Below are positions 1-8,972 of a stretch of 64,000 bases of DNA, one piece after another. The translations under genes and the position numbers were made by a program. The notes beneath the pieces were generated by a model. That model had not been told where the DNA came from. It saw only the letters and a list, made by a program, of their open reading frames with translations, and did no database searches. The stretch's first letter is position 1. Each line of letters starts with the position of its first letter. The stretch comes from Phyllobacterium lublinensis (lineage in GTDB: Bacteria; Pseudomonadota; Alphaproteobacteria; Rhizobiales; Rhizobiaceae). The DNA is taken from assembly GCF_020164435.1 (NCBI RefSeq), contig NZ_JAIUDQ010000008.1:62001-126000 (forward strand), in the 5' to 3' direction.

Positions 1-563
1 ACTCCATCGTATTTCTTGCCGCGTCGCTCCTGCCCAGGAGTGCGGGCTGGTTCCACCGTTTGCTTGCCGCCTACGACGCCCGCAAGGAATGCGTGCTGTC
101 ACCGACGCTTGCCTATGAGGATGATTCGATCCGGTGGGCTGGGACGTGGGTAGCGGGTGCACAGTCCGATCGCGCCCTGATAAGCCGCTATGCCGGCTAT
201 CCCATCGATGCGGTCATGGGTATGGGGACAACAGAAGTTGCAACAGCCACGTTTGAATGCTGTGTCCTGCCAAGGAACGCTTTGTTCTCCGTGAACGGAT
301 TCACGCGAGGATACCTCGGTACACATGAAAAGGGACTCGATCTTGGGTTGAAACTCAAGCAGACGGGTCTCAAGTCCTACTGGCTGCCATCAGCCCAGAT
401 GCTTGGCTCCGACGATATTTCAGTATCAGACAAGGCATCGACGATTGCCCTCATCGAACGAATTGACCGTCAGGTGTTCGATGCCCGTTGGGCAAATGCG
501 CTCACCCAAGCGCGCCCTGTGGTCGATCGCGGCCCATCAGCAGAGTCAGAGGTAAAGGCATGA
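1..563 (+). CDS. Glycosyltransferase, GT2-like, C-terminal part (cut by window edge)
   Basis: The frame is open from base 3 with no start codon before it, so the gene begins upstream of the window. The visible 187 or so residues look like the C-terminal half of a family 2 glycosyltransferase: a segment reading LLPRSAGWFHRLLAAYD, a central stretch where new polymer-chain transferases usually sit, and a tail KGLDLGLKLKQTGLKSYW that resembles the acceptor-side helix region. The DxD donor site is not in view. The stop overlaps the next gene's ATG by four bases (ATGA), so the two are translationally coupled. Family assignment is inference from overall pattern and from the exopolysaccharide neighbourhood. 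Confidence 0.6.
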   Translation, partial: SIVFLAASLLPRSAGWFHRLLAAYDARKECVLSPTLAYEDDSIRWAGTWVAGAQSDRALISRYAGYPIDAVMGMGTTEVATATFECCVLPRNALFSVNGFTRGYLGTHEKGLDLGLKLKQTGLKSYWLPSAQMLGSDDISVSDKASTIALIERIDRQVFDARWANALTQARPVVDRGPSAESEVKA

Positions 564-1885
564 CGGAACAACTTCGGGTTCTTGTCATTTCGCATGCCCA
601 TCCGAGCATCTCGCTCGGGGGCGGAGAGATCGCATCCTATAATCTGCACAAGGGACTGAACACGCTGCCCGGTGTACAATCGGTATATCTCGCGAGAGCA
701 GGCCACCCGATTCCGCGCCACGGCACCACGGCACTCATGAGCTTGCGCCGCAGCAGCGATGAAATCCTCTTTCACGCCGATGAATATGATCATTTTTATT
801 TGTCGAACAAGAATACGGATGAGATCCGCCGTGACCTGTTGCGGTTCGTCGGAGACCTCAATCCCCATGTCGTCCACTTCCACCATGTGCTTGGCCTTGG
901 TCTCGAGACGCTATACGCCATTCGTGAGGCATTGCCCGACACTGCCATCCTTGTCACTTTCCATGAATATTTGTCGATCTGTCACAATGACGGCCAGATG
1001 GTGAAAGCCGGCACTTCAAAGCTCTGCAATGAGTCATCACCCATTGATTGCCATGCGTGCTTCCCGGACATTCCGCCCGCGCGCTTCCTCAAGCGGGAGC
1101 GATTTGTGCGCGGCATGCTTGAGCTGGCTGACGCCTTCGTTGCCCCAAGCGTGTTCCTTGCCAGGAAATATGCAGAATGGGGACTGGATCCGAAAAAGCT
1201 GACCGTGATGGAAAATGGCGTTGCCATTGAGGGCGTGACGCCGCCGCGCGAGCTTACAGGGCCAAAGCCGCGTCGTAACCGCTTTGCCTATTTTGGCCAG
1301 GTAACCCCTTACAAGGGCATAGACGTGCTGATCGATGCGGTATCGCGCGTTCCGGAGGAAACGTGGGGCGAAGACTCCCGCCTGATGATTTTCGGGGGCA
1401 ACCTGGAAAAACAACCGCGCGACTTTCAGGACCGCATGGAGAAATTGATCGAGGAAGCAGGCGCTCGCGTGCGATTTTATGGCGCCTATCAGAATGCGGA
1501 AATGCCTCGCCTCATGCAATCGGTCGACTGGGTGGTCATGCCTTCGATATGGTGGGAAAATTCGCCGATTGTGATCCAGGAGGCCCTGCACCATCGCCGT
1601 CCGATCATCTGTTCCAACATTGGCGGCATGGCCGAGAAGGTCCGCGACGGGCATGACGGTCTGCACTTTCGCGTCCGCAGCGCCGAAGATCTCGCCGATC
1701 GCTTTACGGAAGTCCTGAGCGATCCCCTTATATGGGACCGGCTGCATCACGACATCCGCCAGCCAACCAACTACATCGACTGCGCCGAGGAGCACCTGGC
1801 GCTCTACGGCGACCTGCTCAAAGACAAGCGCCAGCCAATCAACACCACCGCGAGAACTGACGTCGTTCTTTCGCAGGCAAGCTGA
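560..1885 (+). CDS. Glycosyltransferase family 4 (GT-B fold)
   Basis: Predicted 441-aa cytoplasmic sugar transferase for exopolysaccharide assembly. The N-terminus (RVLVISHAHPSISLGGGE) has the glycine-rich loop of GT-B enzymes. The C-terminal Rossmann domain carries RFAYFGQVTPYKGIDVLIDA and the donor-binding signature WWENSPIVIQEAL, the E-x7-E motif of GT4. A longer open frame begins at 488, but the ATG at 560 overlaps the preceding stop and gives the natural N-terminus. A cysteine-rich insert (CNESSPIDCHACFP, around residues 155-170) is reminiscent of rhizobial GT4 enzymes with a small metal-binding-like loop. The donor and acceptor sugars cannot be read from sequence. Confidence 0.85.
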   Translation: MTEQLRVLVISHAHPSISLGGGEIASYNLHKGLNTLPGVQSVYLARAGHPIPRHGTTALMSLRRSSDEILFHADEYDHFYLSNKNTDEIRRDLLRFVGDLNPHVVHFHHVLGLGLETLYAIREALPDTAILVTFHEYLSICHNDGQMVKAGTSKLCNESSPIDCHACFPDIPPARFLKRERFVRGMLELADAFVAPSVFLARKYAEWGLDPKKLTVMENGVAIEGVTPPRELTGPKPRRNRFAYFGQVTPYKGIDVLIDAVSRVPEETWGEDSRLMIFGGNLEKQPRDFQDRMEKLIEEAGARVRFYGAYQNAEMPRLMQSVDWVVMPSIWWENSPIVIQEALHHRRPIICSNIGGMAEKVRDGHDGLHFRVRSAEDLADRFTEVLSDPLIWDRLHHDIRQPTNYIDCAEEHLALYGDLLKDKRQPINTTARTDVVLSQAS

Positions 1886-1927
1886 TCATTTGTCAGCCGC
1901 CATTACCGCCAAAAGAAGGAAGACCTC

Positions 1928-3115
1928 ATGGCACGTGTACTCGTAATGATCCCATCCGGCGAAGTTTATGATCACGACAGCGTTCGCTGGTATCAATACA
2001 GTAACGTACAGCGTAATATCGATCATTATCACAACATTGGCGATGCTTTCGTCTTCGACTCGTCGTTGAAATTGATGAATTACGACCGGCTGGCGGAATT
2101 GCCCATCATGGGGCCGAAGATGGAGTACATCGATCGCCTGCGCGAGGAATATGACTACGTGATCCTGCGTGGCTCCAACTATGTCCACCAGCATATGGAC
2201 TGGACCGACGCGGTGCCGGTTCTCAAGCGCCTCGGTCTGCCGGTCATCGCGTTCGGCATCGGAGCGCAGGCTCCGGTCAAGGGCCAAATCGAACTTTCGG
2301 ACGCGACCAAGGCCGTGCTCCGCGTCATGGCGGATTCCACCGTGTCCGTCGGTGTTCGGGGAGCCTATTCGGCTCAGGTCCTGAATGATATCGGAATTCA
2401 GAATGTCCGCATTATCGGTTGCCCCACGGCATTCCGTCGCAATGACCCGGACATGAGAATATCGCTCCCGGCACTGGATGATGTACGTGAGGTCGGGGTC
2501 ACTGTCCGCCGGGAAGTATCTCCTGACTATGCGCAGGACATCGAGCGTTATCTGACGTTGCATCGGGATTTAATCAAGGACATGGCTCGCCGCTTCGATG
2601 TCACGCTGATGGCGCAAGGTGAGGTCGAGGAAAAGAAACTCGTTCTCGGAACCGATGAGCAAAAGGACGAAGCAATTGCTGCACTGAAGGCAAACCAGTG
2701 GGCCGCGGACTGGTATCTCGATGAAACGGTCGAAAAGCTCTACCGCCAACGTCTTTTCTATTCCGACGTCGTTGCAGACTATGAAAATCTGGTCAAATCC
2801 AAGGATCTGGTCCTTGGTTATCGTTTGCACGGCAATCTCATGGCGTTGGCCAATGGGATACCATCGATCTATTTTACCTACGACAGCCGCACCGCCGAGT
2901 TTGCCGAGACCTACCAGATTCCGAGCTTCAATGTATTCGGCGACAAGCCGTTCAGGCTCGAAGATTATTGGGATCAGGGATTGTTCGACCGATACAACCT
3001 GGCCTGGCGCGAGACCTATCAGGAGATGCAAGCGTTCCTTACGGAGAACGGAGTTGATCACAAAATGGTCAAGGCCCAGCAGCGTGCTTCGGATTCCGTC
3101 CGCCGGGTTGCTTAG
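1928..3115 (+). CDS. Polysaccharide pyruvyltransferase family protein (first copy)
   Basis: 395 aa, similar to polysaccharide pyruvyltransferases (CsaB/ExoV/WcaK type), which transfer pyruvate from phosphoenolpyruvate to a sugar to form an acidic ketal. Visible family blocks are VILRGSNYV, VIAFGIGAQ, SVGVRGAYSAQVL, VRIIGCPTAFR and, late in the protein, LGYRLHGNLMALANGIP followed by YFTYDSR. The His in the RLHGN block is the position normally conserved in the family. A clear AAGGAAG ribosome binding site lies 6-8 bases before the ATG. The second paralogue at 8973 shares the same blocks. Pyruvylation would add negative charge to the exopolysaccharide made by this cluster. Confidence 0.85.
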   Translation: MARVLVMIPSGEVYDHDSVRWYQYSNVQRNIDHYHNIGDAFVFDSSLKLMNYDRLAELPIMGPKMEYIDRLREEYDYVILRGSNYVHQHMDWTDAVPVLKRLGLPVIAFGIGAQAPVKGQIELSDATKAVLRVMADSTVSVGVRGAYSAQVLNDIGIQNVRIIGCPTAFRRNDPDMRISLPALDDVREVGVTVRREVSPDYAQDIERYLTLHRDLIKDMARRFDVTLMAQGEVEEKKLVLGTDEQKDEAIAALKANQWAADWYLDETVEKLYRQRLFYSDVVADYENLVKSKDLVLGYRLHGNLMALANGIPSIYFTYDSRTAEFAETYQIPSFNVFGDKPFRLEDYWDQGLFDRYNLAWRETYQEMQAFLTENGVDHKMVKAQQRASDSVRRVA

Positions 3116-3248
3116 ATCGGACGCCTGAGTGGAGTAAGGCTTTGATGGGGAGGAGTACAAGGCGACAGGGAGGCATAATCAGAATTCTTTAATTGGCAAA
3201 AACCGTCTTCTTACAAACAATCCCCCAACAGCGTTTCAGGAGTATCCC

Positions 3249-4265
3249 ATGACCGTTCTTGTTACAGGTGGCGCAGGCTATATTGGCAGCCACATGGTTC
3301 TCTCACTTAAAGACGCCGGCCGATCGGTTGTCGTTCTCGATGATCTGAGCTGCGGTTTTGCCTGGCTGGTGCCCGATGATGTACCGTTTGTGCAGGGTGA
3401 CATTGGCGATCAGGCATTGGTGCGTGATCTGATCCGCAGGCACAACATTACAGCAATCCTGCATTTTGCCGGCTCGATCGTGGTGCCGGATTCCGTACGC
3501 GATCCCCTCTTCTACTATCGCAATAATACGGTGCAATCACGTGCACTGATCGAGGCGGCCGTCGCTGAGGGAATCAAGCATTTCATCTTTTCCTCGACGG
3601 CAGCGGTCTATGGCGAACCCGAACGGACACCGATCACGGAGGACATGCCGCACCAGCCGATTTCGCCTTACGGCACATCGAAACTCATGACCGAGTGGAT
3701 GCTGCGGGATGCCGCGCTTGCCCATTCTGATTTCAACTATGTAGCGCTACGCTATTTCAACGTGGCTGGAGCAGATCCTCAGATGCGCTCAGGCCAGTCG
3801 TTCCCGCGAGCAACGCATCTGATCAAGATTGCCAGCCAGGCGGCGACAGGCGAGCGTTCGCATATCGAGGTTTATGGCAATGATTATCCAACAGCCGACG
3901 GAACCTGCGTTCGCGACTACATCCATGTCAGCGACCTGGCGCAGGCGCATCTGTGTGCGTTGAATTACCTCGAAGCAGGCGGCAATAGCACGGCAGCCAA
4001 TTGCGGATACGGTTACGGATATTCGGTGCTCGAGATCATCGATGCGGTCAAGCGTGTCTCGGGCGTTGACTTTCCGGTCCGCATGGCGCCGCGCCGTGCT
4101 GGCGATCCGGCAATCCTTGTGGCCGGCAATGAGCGTGTTCGCAACCAGTTTGGATTTGTGCCGCAACGGGCGGACCTTGACCTGATCGTTGGAGATGCCC
4201 TGGCATGGGAACGCCAACTGCAAGTCATGAAAAGCAACGAACCTGTAGAGCGCATTGCTGTGTGA
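3249..4265 (+). CDS. galE: UDP-glucose 4-epimerase
   Basis: 338 aa, full-length GalE of the extended short-chain dehydrogenase family, interconverting UDP-glucose and UDP-galactose with bound NAD. The N-terminal GGAGYIGSH matches the GxxGxxG nucleotide-binding motif. The catalytic pair is visible as SSTAAVYG followed by SPYGTSK (Ser/Thr, then Tyr-x-x-x-Lys). The C-terminal block RRAGDPAILVA is typical of bacterial GalE. AGGAG lies seven bases before the ATG. It sits between exopolysaccharide genes and presumably supplies UDP-galactose for the glycosyltransferases; a housekeeping galE may exist elsewhere in the genome. Confidence 0.93.
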   Translation: MTVLVTGGAGYIGSHMVLSLKDAGRSVVVLDDLSCGFAWLVPDDVPFVQGDIGDQALVRDLIRRHNITAILHFAGSIVVPDSVRDPLFYYRNNTVQSRALIEAAVAEGIKHFIFSSTAAVYGEPERTPITEDMPHQPISPYGTSKLMTEWMLRDAALAHSDFNYVALRYFNVAGADPQMRSGQSFPRATHLIKIASQAATGERSHIEVYGNDYPTADGTCVRDYIHVSDLAQAHLCALNYLEAGGNSTAANCGYGYGYSVLEIIDAVKRVSGVDFPVRMAPRRAGDPAILVAGNERVRNQFGFVPQRADLDLIVGDALAWERQLQVMKSNEPVERIAV

Positions 4266-4575
4266 CAGTGGCGGCCGAATAGCCCGCCAATTTGAACCCT
4301 GGCAACGACATTGCTGCGTCGGCGATCTTGGATCGGCGGCGCAGCATGCACGTTCGTGCGTGGTTGATGATGGTTCAAATTTTGAAATAGATTACGCGTA
4401 AATTGTTTTCAAGTTACGGAAAGAATAAAATCACATTTCCAATAGAATATCATTAAATGGCCCAAATCTTTTCCTATTGCACTGCAATATAAATGTTTGA
4501 CAAGCTTCATGAAGTCGCCATTATATTTGTATAGAAATGCGGTTTGGCGCCAATGGATTGGGCAGGGATTAGGAA
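4266..4575 (+). other. Intergenic region between galE and the 508-aa gene
   Basis: 310 bases without a credible gene. The first third is GC-rich and holds the 33-base hairpin listed separately, flanked by a 10-base inverted repeat (AATTTGAACC at 4289-4298 and GGTTCAAATT at 4372-4381) that could form an outer stem. The remaining two thirds (about 4380-4570) are strikingly AT-rich for this genome and probably hold the promoter and leader of the next gene. I could not pick out a convincing -35/-10 pair. Confidence 0.5.
4313..4345 (+). terminator. Strong hairpin after galE
   Basis: Two 15-base arms, GCTGCGTCGGCGATC and GATCGGCGGCGCAGC, pair with one mismatch and one G-T pair around a TTG loop. 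It lies 48 bases after the galE stop. No T-run follows, so an intrinsic terminator is only one reading; an RNA-processing or mRNA-stability element is another. Confidence 0.5.
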
Positions 4576-6102
4576 ATGACGGTTCAGACTTCGTATAAGC
4601 TCTCACCAGCTGCGAAATCTCTAAGAGAAATTGATTTATTGAAGGAACCGGTCCTGCTTCGCATGGGAATTGACCATGATGAACTTCCTCAGGATTTGTC
4701 GAAGGCGGTCAAAATTTTGGGCTTCGAAGGCGTCAAAGATGATGCCGCGATACTGTCAGATGTTTCCGGCAAGAAGTTCGAAATTCACGAAGCACCTTTG
4801 TGCACGCTCGCCATCTTGATCAATCCCATGCATAGGGGCCGCGAAAAGCGTTTGATCGACTGGTTGCGTGATCGTGGACTTGCGGACGAACCCCCAGTAT
4901 TCGAGTGGCAGTCAGGCAAGGAAATCGCGACGACAGCGCGTATCATCCACAAGCTTGCCGGGCTGTTGGTATCCGATGCCAGGAAGATCGCCCAGTCGAA
5001 TCGCGAACTGCTTACGCTGCGAACCCTGAATGACAACCTGCAGAATCGTTTTGCTACGATCGAAGGCTTTGTCGACAGGCAGGGGTTGCAGCCATTCGAC
5101 CTTGCCTTCTCCAATGAACCCGTCAGCAGCTCATCGCGTTCCAATGTATTGGCTGATGCCTCCTTCGAGGGCATTTCGCAAATCCTCCCGGTCGCAAGCT
5201 CGGGAGTGAGCGCGATTGCAATCCATTTTGAACGCCTAGCCCGCCGCGAGGATGCCACTTTGCACGCCCAACTGGTAACGCTCGAGGACCGTCAGGTCGT
5301 CGAAAGTTGGGTGGTTCCACTTTCTCGACTTCATCAGGGCTGGAACCATCTGGGTTTGTCGCGAACGCTTGCGGGACTTCGGCGGACGCTGAAGCTGCAA
5401 TTGCACATCGAGGGCATGGACGATGAAATGCCCCTGTTGTCTCTGGGTGGACTTCAGCCATTGGAGATGTTCCAGGTTCGCGATGCGGCGAACAATGCGC
5501 CGCTCTTGAAGAACAGCCTGGCAATGCAGGTCTGGTGTGGAATGCCCGGTGTGCTGCTGCCAAGTTGGGCAAACTATTTGCCGGCACAATCGCGCCAGGC
5601 AAATGATGGCGGCTTCAAGGAAATGCCGATAGCGACTGGCATACTTGACCTGGCAGCACTGGCCAATACGGAAGAAATCTCGTTCGACTTCGCTGCAATC
5701 CTGCCGCTGCCGGACGAGCGGGCAATCGGTTGCCATCCACCGGCAGCTGGCATTACGATTGGTCGCCTGCCGGCGGCATGCCCACCCAAGATTCTGCGTA
5801 TCTCATCGACCGCAATCATCGACAACGACGCCTCACAGGATGTCGACTTTGCACTCGTCATTGCCGGGGACCTCGACAGCGCCCGTCAACTGTTCGGCGA
5901 ATCCCGTGTTGCGGGTGCCGGGGAGGCGTTTTCCGGTTGGAAAAGTGTATCTCACGGCGAGGAGCCCCGCCTCAACGCCTTCATTACCGAACAGGTCGGC
6001 GTCTGGCAAAATATCTACTTTGCCACCCGGATGAAGAACGCGGGCGACAACAGTTTCGCTTGGGCAAAATTCCGCGACATCAGCCTCATGGTCAACGGGT
6101 AA
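4576..6102 (+). CDS. Conserved protein of unknown function in exopolysaccharide cluster
   Basis: 508 aa; I do not recognise a catalytic family. There is no signal peptide or membrane segment. Residues 1-150 look mixed alpha/beta, with a helix rich in charged residues around 125-165 (KLAGLLVSDARKIAQSNREL). The rest is beta-rich, with lectin- or carbohydrate-binding-like stretches near 215-285, and ends in AGDNSFAWAKFRDISLMV. I recall similar-sized proteins in rhizobial surface-polysaccharide loci labelled DUF6212, but cannot verify that here. It starts after an AT-rich gap and is followed six bases later by the large glycosyltransferase, so the two are co-transcribed. A polysaccharide-assembly role is inferred from position only. 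Confidence 0.7.
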   Translation: MTVQTSYKLSPAAKSLREIDLLKEPVLLRMGIDHDELPQDLSKAVKILGFEGVKDDAAILSDVSGKKFEIHEAPLCTLAILINPMHRGREKRLIDWLRDRGLADEPPVFEWQSGKEIATTARIIHKLAGLLVSDARKIAQSNRELLTLRTLNDNLQNRFATIEGFVDRQGLQPFDLAFSNEPVSSSSRSNVLADASFEGISQILPVASSGVSAIAIHFERLARREDATLHAQLVTLEDRQVVESWVVPLSRLHQGWNHLGLSRTLAGLRRTLKLQLHIEGMDDEMPLLSLGGLQPLEMFQVRDAANNAPLLKNSLAMQVWCGMPGVLLPSWANYLPAQSRQANDGGFKEMPIATGILDLAALANTEEISFDFAAILPLPDERAIGCHPPAAGITIGRLPAACPPKILRISSTAIIDNDASQDVDFALVIAGDLDSARQLFGESRVAGAGEAFSGWKSVSHGEEPRLNAFITEQVGVWQNIYFATRMKNAGDNSFAWAKFRDISLMVNG

Positions 6103-6108
6103 AGTCTC

Positions 6109-8970
6109 ATGCTGGACCAAGTCAAACATCTGTTCGAACAGGTCGCGCCGCCGCCGGCCGAGGATGACGCAGGACACGCGTTTTCCCCGAAGGTTGCGGT
6201 GCTCATTCCGGCCTACAAGCATTCCGTGCTGCTTGCCGAAGCAATCGAATCCGCATTGGCGCAGGAAGCGCCCTTCGATATCGCCATCGTCATTGTCGAT
6301 GACGGATGCCCTTTCCCGGAAACAGGTGAAGTCGGACGCACTTACGCCCTGGCCCACCCCAGCGTTTTCTATCTGCGCAAGGCCAATGGTGGTCTAAGCT
6401 CGGCTCGAAACTACGGGATCGAATTTGCCTTGCGCAATTTCCCGGATCTGGAGGCGGTCTATTTCCTGGATGCGGACAACAGGATCACATCGACCGCAAT
6501 CCGCGATATTCTCGAGTTCATGAAATCGGACGACAAAGTCGATTGGATTTATCCGAACATCGACAAGTTTGGCATCGAATGGAACGGCAATTATACGACG
6601 CAATATTCGCGCCTCTTGCATCTGACCTTCGACAATATTTGTGAGGCCGGCAGCCTGGTATCCCGTCGCATGCTGGATGCTGGCATTCGTTTCGACGAGA
6701 GCATGAAGTCGGGATTTGAAGACTGGGACTTCTGGCTCCAGGCAATCGGACGCGGCTTTCTGGGTGCGAATTATCCCTTCTTCGGGTTTGAATATCGCCA
6801 ACGCGCCGAGAGCATGCTTCGGGATTCAAATCGCACCCGTGAAGGTATCCTGACCTATATCCGGCAGAAGCATAAGAAGCTTTTTGCAGCTGAGACGCTT
6901 CTCGAATGGGAGCATCAGGAAGCACCAAGGTATGCGGCAATCGGCATGGGCACCTATGCCGTCGATCTGTTCACTGATCCCACAGTTGAGCATGCCAAGT
7001 GCAGCCTGGAGGATTTCGTGACGCGCTTCTGGGCTGCCAAGGCAGAGCCGGAGACCTTTGGCGTACCGCCCTTCCTGCTGTGGATGACCGCAGCGCATCG
7101 CGATGCGCTGACGCGGCTGGGACTGATCCACAACCTGCTTTGGCTTGGCGAGAAATTTTCGCAGAAACATCATTTTGTGGCTATTCGCTTCGAGCGGAGC
7201 AATTCAAAGGTTGGGCTTGATATCCGCAAGATCAGTGACGCGGAACCGCTAGCCGACAAGCCCTTCGGCTGGATGTGCACGTTTGATATCTTTTCCAACT
7301 GTGCCGATGACACATCCGATGATTGGGCACGCTCATTGCACAAGCCTGTACCCGCTCCCGATGTTGTCGAGATCGTTGTGAGCGGCCCGTTCACAGCGCG
7401 CGAGATGCAGAGCACGGCACTTTCGCCAACCAACGCGCTTCTCGCGACGCTGGGCGCGTTGCGAGATTCCGGTTATCGGTCGCAATCGGGGAACCGCTGG
7501 ATATGGCGGTCGGTTTACTTTCCGAACCGCAGCCGGTATTTCGAACTTCTGCGCCATGCTGTTGGGGCAAGGCCGGTCATGCCGCGGCTGCCACAGGCGG
7601 CGAGCCCTATCAGGGTCGGTTTCCTGCTACCGATTGCAAGCTTCGGTGGCGTTGAAAAGGTAGCCTATGCGGTGGCCCATTCCCTCAAGAATGCGGGTTG
7701 TGAGGTCCACCTCTTCCTGCTTGGAAAACCGGTCTACAACCGGGTTCCTGAAAATGACGGGGTATTCAAGACGATCAATTTCCTCGCGGACGATTACCCG
7801 CTTTGGGGCGGACCGCACCAGTTTGCCGGACACGAATTGATGATGGGCCATGATGAAGCGGCAAGAGCCGAACAGATCATGGGCTTCCTCGCCGGCCTTG
7901 ACGTGGTTATCAATAACCAGGTCGCGCCGGTCAATGCGGTTCTTGGCGATTTGCGCCGTCGTGGCGTCAAGGTATTGAACTACGTCCATGTGCTCGACAA
8001 GTCGAAAATGGGCCGGGACGCAGGACACCCATATTTGTCGCTCGCCTTCGAGCATGTCTATGACACGATCCTGACCTGCTCGAACGACATGGTCGAATGG
8101 TTGCATGGCATGGGTGTGCCGTCCGCCAAGCTCATGCATATCCAGAACGCTGCCAGTTACGTGTTGTCCCCGAAGGATCGGGACGCACTGCTGACCGCCC
8201 GGCGCAGCAAACCGCCAAAGGACAAACTCAACGTTTTGTTCCTTGGCCGTCTTGACGCGCAAAAGGGCATTGAACGCCTGTACGCCACTGTTCGTGATCT
8301 GCAGCAGCGTTTTGTGCCTATCGAGTGGAAGATCATTGGTAGTGACGTCATGGACTCGGGGGCCGGCGGGTCGTGGAAAGAACGATTTGCTGATATCGGC
8401 GTCCACGTGGATGCACCGGTATATTCGAGTCGCCACCTGAACAAGGCCTTTGCCTGGGCCGATGTAGTGGTGCTGCCCTCGCGATGGGAGGGTGCTCCGC
8501 TGACAATCATCGAAGCCCAACGGCTCGGCTGTGTGCCGGTTGCAACGGCGGTCGGCGCAGTCGGTGAACTGATCGATCATGGCGTTGATGGGCTTTTGAT
8601 CGATTCGACCGATGACAATGTCATTATCAGTGAAATGACCGAGATGCTGGCGGCACTAGCCGAAGATTCGGCTGCGCTCAGCCGCCTCTCTGAAGCTGCC
8701 GCAGAGCGCGGCGGGTCACTCGCCTGGGACCATAGCGTTGAACCGCTGGTGCAGCAGTTGATGGCGTGGTTCCCGGACCGGTTTGCAGCCCGCACCCCCG
8801 CCCTGAAGCTCGTGGAGCAAACAGCGTCCACCGCTTTGCCCGATCGGGCTCCTGCAATCGAGCGTCTCCTGCGTGAGCCAGGATCTAGGGAACGCGACGA
8901 TATTTCCGAAATAAGGCCGCTGCAGATAGCTGCGGCCGGATCAGTCAACATGAATAATTTGAGGGACTAG
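6109..8970 (+). CDS. Two-domain glycosyltransferase (GT2-GT4 fusion)
   Basis: 953 aa. Residues about 28-280 form a GT2 (GT-A) domain: VAVLIPAYKHS, IVIVDDG, ANGGLSSARNYG and the metal-binding FLDADN (D121-A-D123), then GFEDWDFW near residue 205. Residues about 330-500 form a linker with no family I recognise. From about residue 500 a GT4 (GT-B) domain follows: VGFLLPIASFGGVEKVAYAV, then VLFLGRLDAQKGIERL, then LPSRWEGAPLTIIEAQ with the E-x7-E donor signature. Two complete catalytic domains in one chain suggest that two consecutive sugars are added. It lies six bases after the unknown 508-aa gene and two bases before the next pyruvyltransferase, all in one operon. Confidence 0.87.
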   Translation: MLDQVKHLFEQVAPPPAEDDAGHAFSPKVAVLIPAYKHSVLLAEAIESALAQEAPFDIAIVIVDDGCPFPETGEVGRTYALAHPSVFYLRKANGGLSSARNYGIEFALRNFPDLEAVYFLDADNRITSTAIRDILEFMKSDDKVDWIYPNIDKFGIEWNGNYTTQYSRLLHLTFDNICEAGSLVSRRMLDAGIRFDESMKSGFEDWDFWLQAIGRGFLGANYPFFGFEYRQRAESMLRDSNRTREGILTYIRQKHKKLFAAETLLEWEHQEAPRYAAIGMGTYAVDLFTDPTVEHAKCSLEDFVTRFWAAKAEPETFGVPPFLLWMTAAHRDALTRLGLIHNLLWLGEKFSQKHHFVAIRFERSNSKVGLDIRKISDAEPLADKPFGWMCTFDIFSNCADDTSDDWARSLHKPVPAPDVVEIVVSGPFTAREMQSTALSPTNALLATLGALRDSGYRSQSGNRWIWRSVYFPNRSRYFELLRHAVGARPVMPRLPQAASPIRVGFLLPIASFGGVEKVAYAVAHSLKNAGCEVHLFLLGKPVYNRVPENDGVFKTINFLADDYPLWGGPHQFAGHELMMGHDEAARAEQIMGFLAGLDVVINNQVAPVNAVLGDLRRRGVKVLNYVHVLDKSKMGRDAGHPYLSLAFEHVYDTILTCSNDMVEWLHGMGVPSAKLMHIQNAASYVLSPKDRDALLTARRSKPPKDKLNVLFLGRLDAQKGIERLYATVRDLQQRFVPIEWKIIGSDVMDSGAGGSWKERFADIGVHVDAPVYSSRHLNKAFAWADVVVLPSRWEGAPLTIIEAQRLGCVPVATAVGAVGELIDHGVDGLLIDSTDDNVIISEMTEMLAALAEDSAALSRLSEAAAERGGSLAWDHSVEPLVQQLMAWFPDRFAARTPALKLVEQTASTALPDRAPAIERLLREPGSRERDDISEIRPLQIAAAGSVNMNNLRD

Positions 8971-8972
8971 CA

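Noticed and set aside
7627..8580. 317-aa minus-strand open frame
   Set aside because: Antisense to the GT4 half of the fusion glycosyltransferase; no ribosome binding site or family match.
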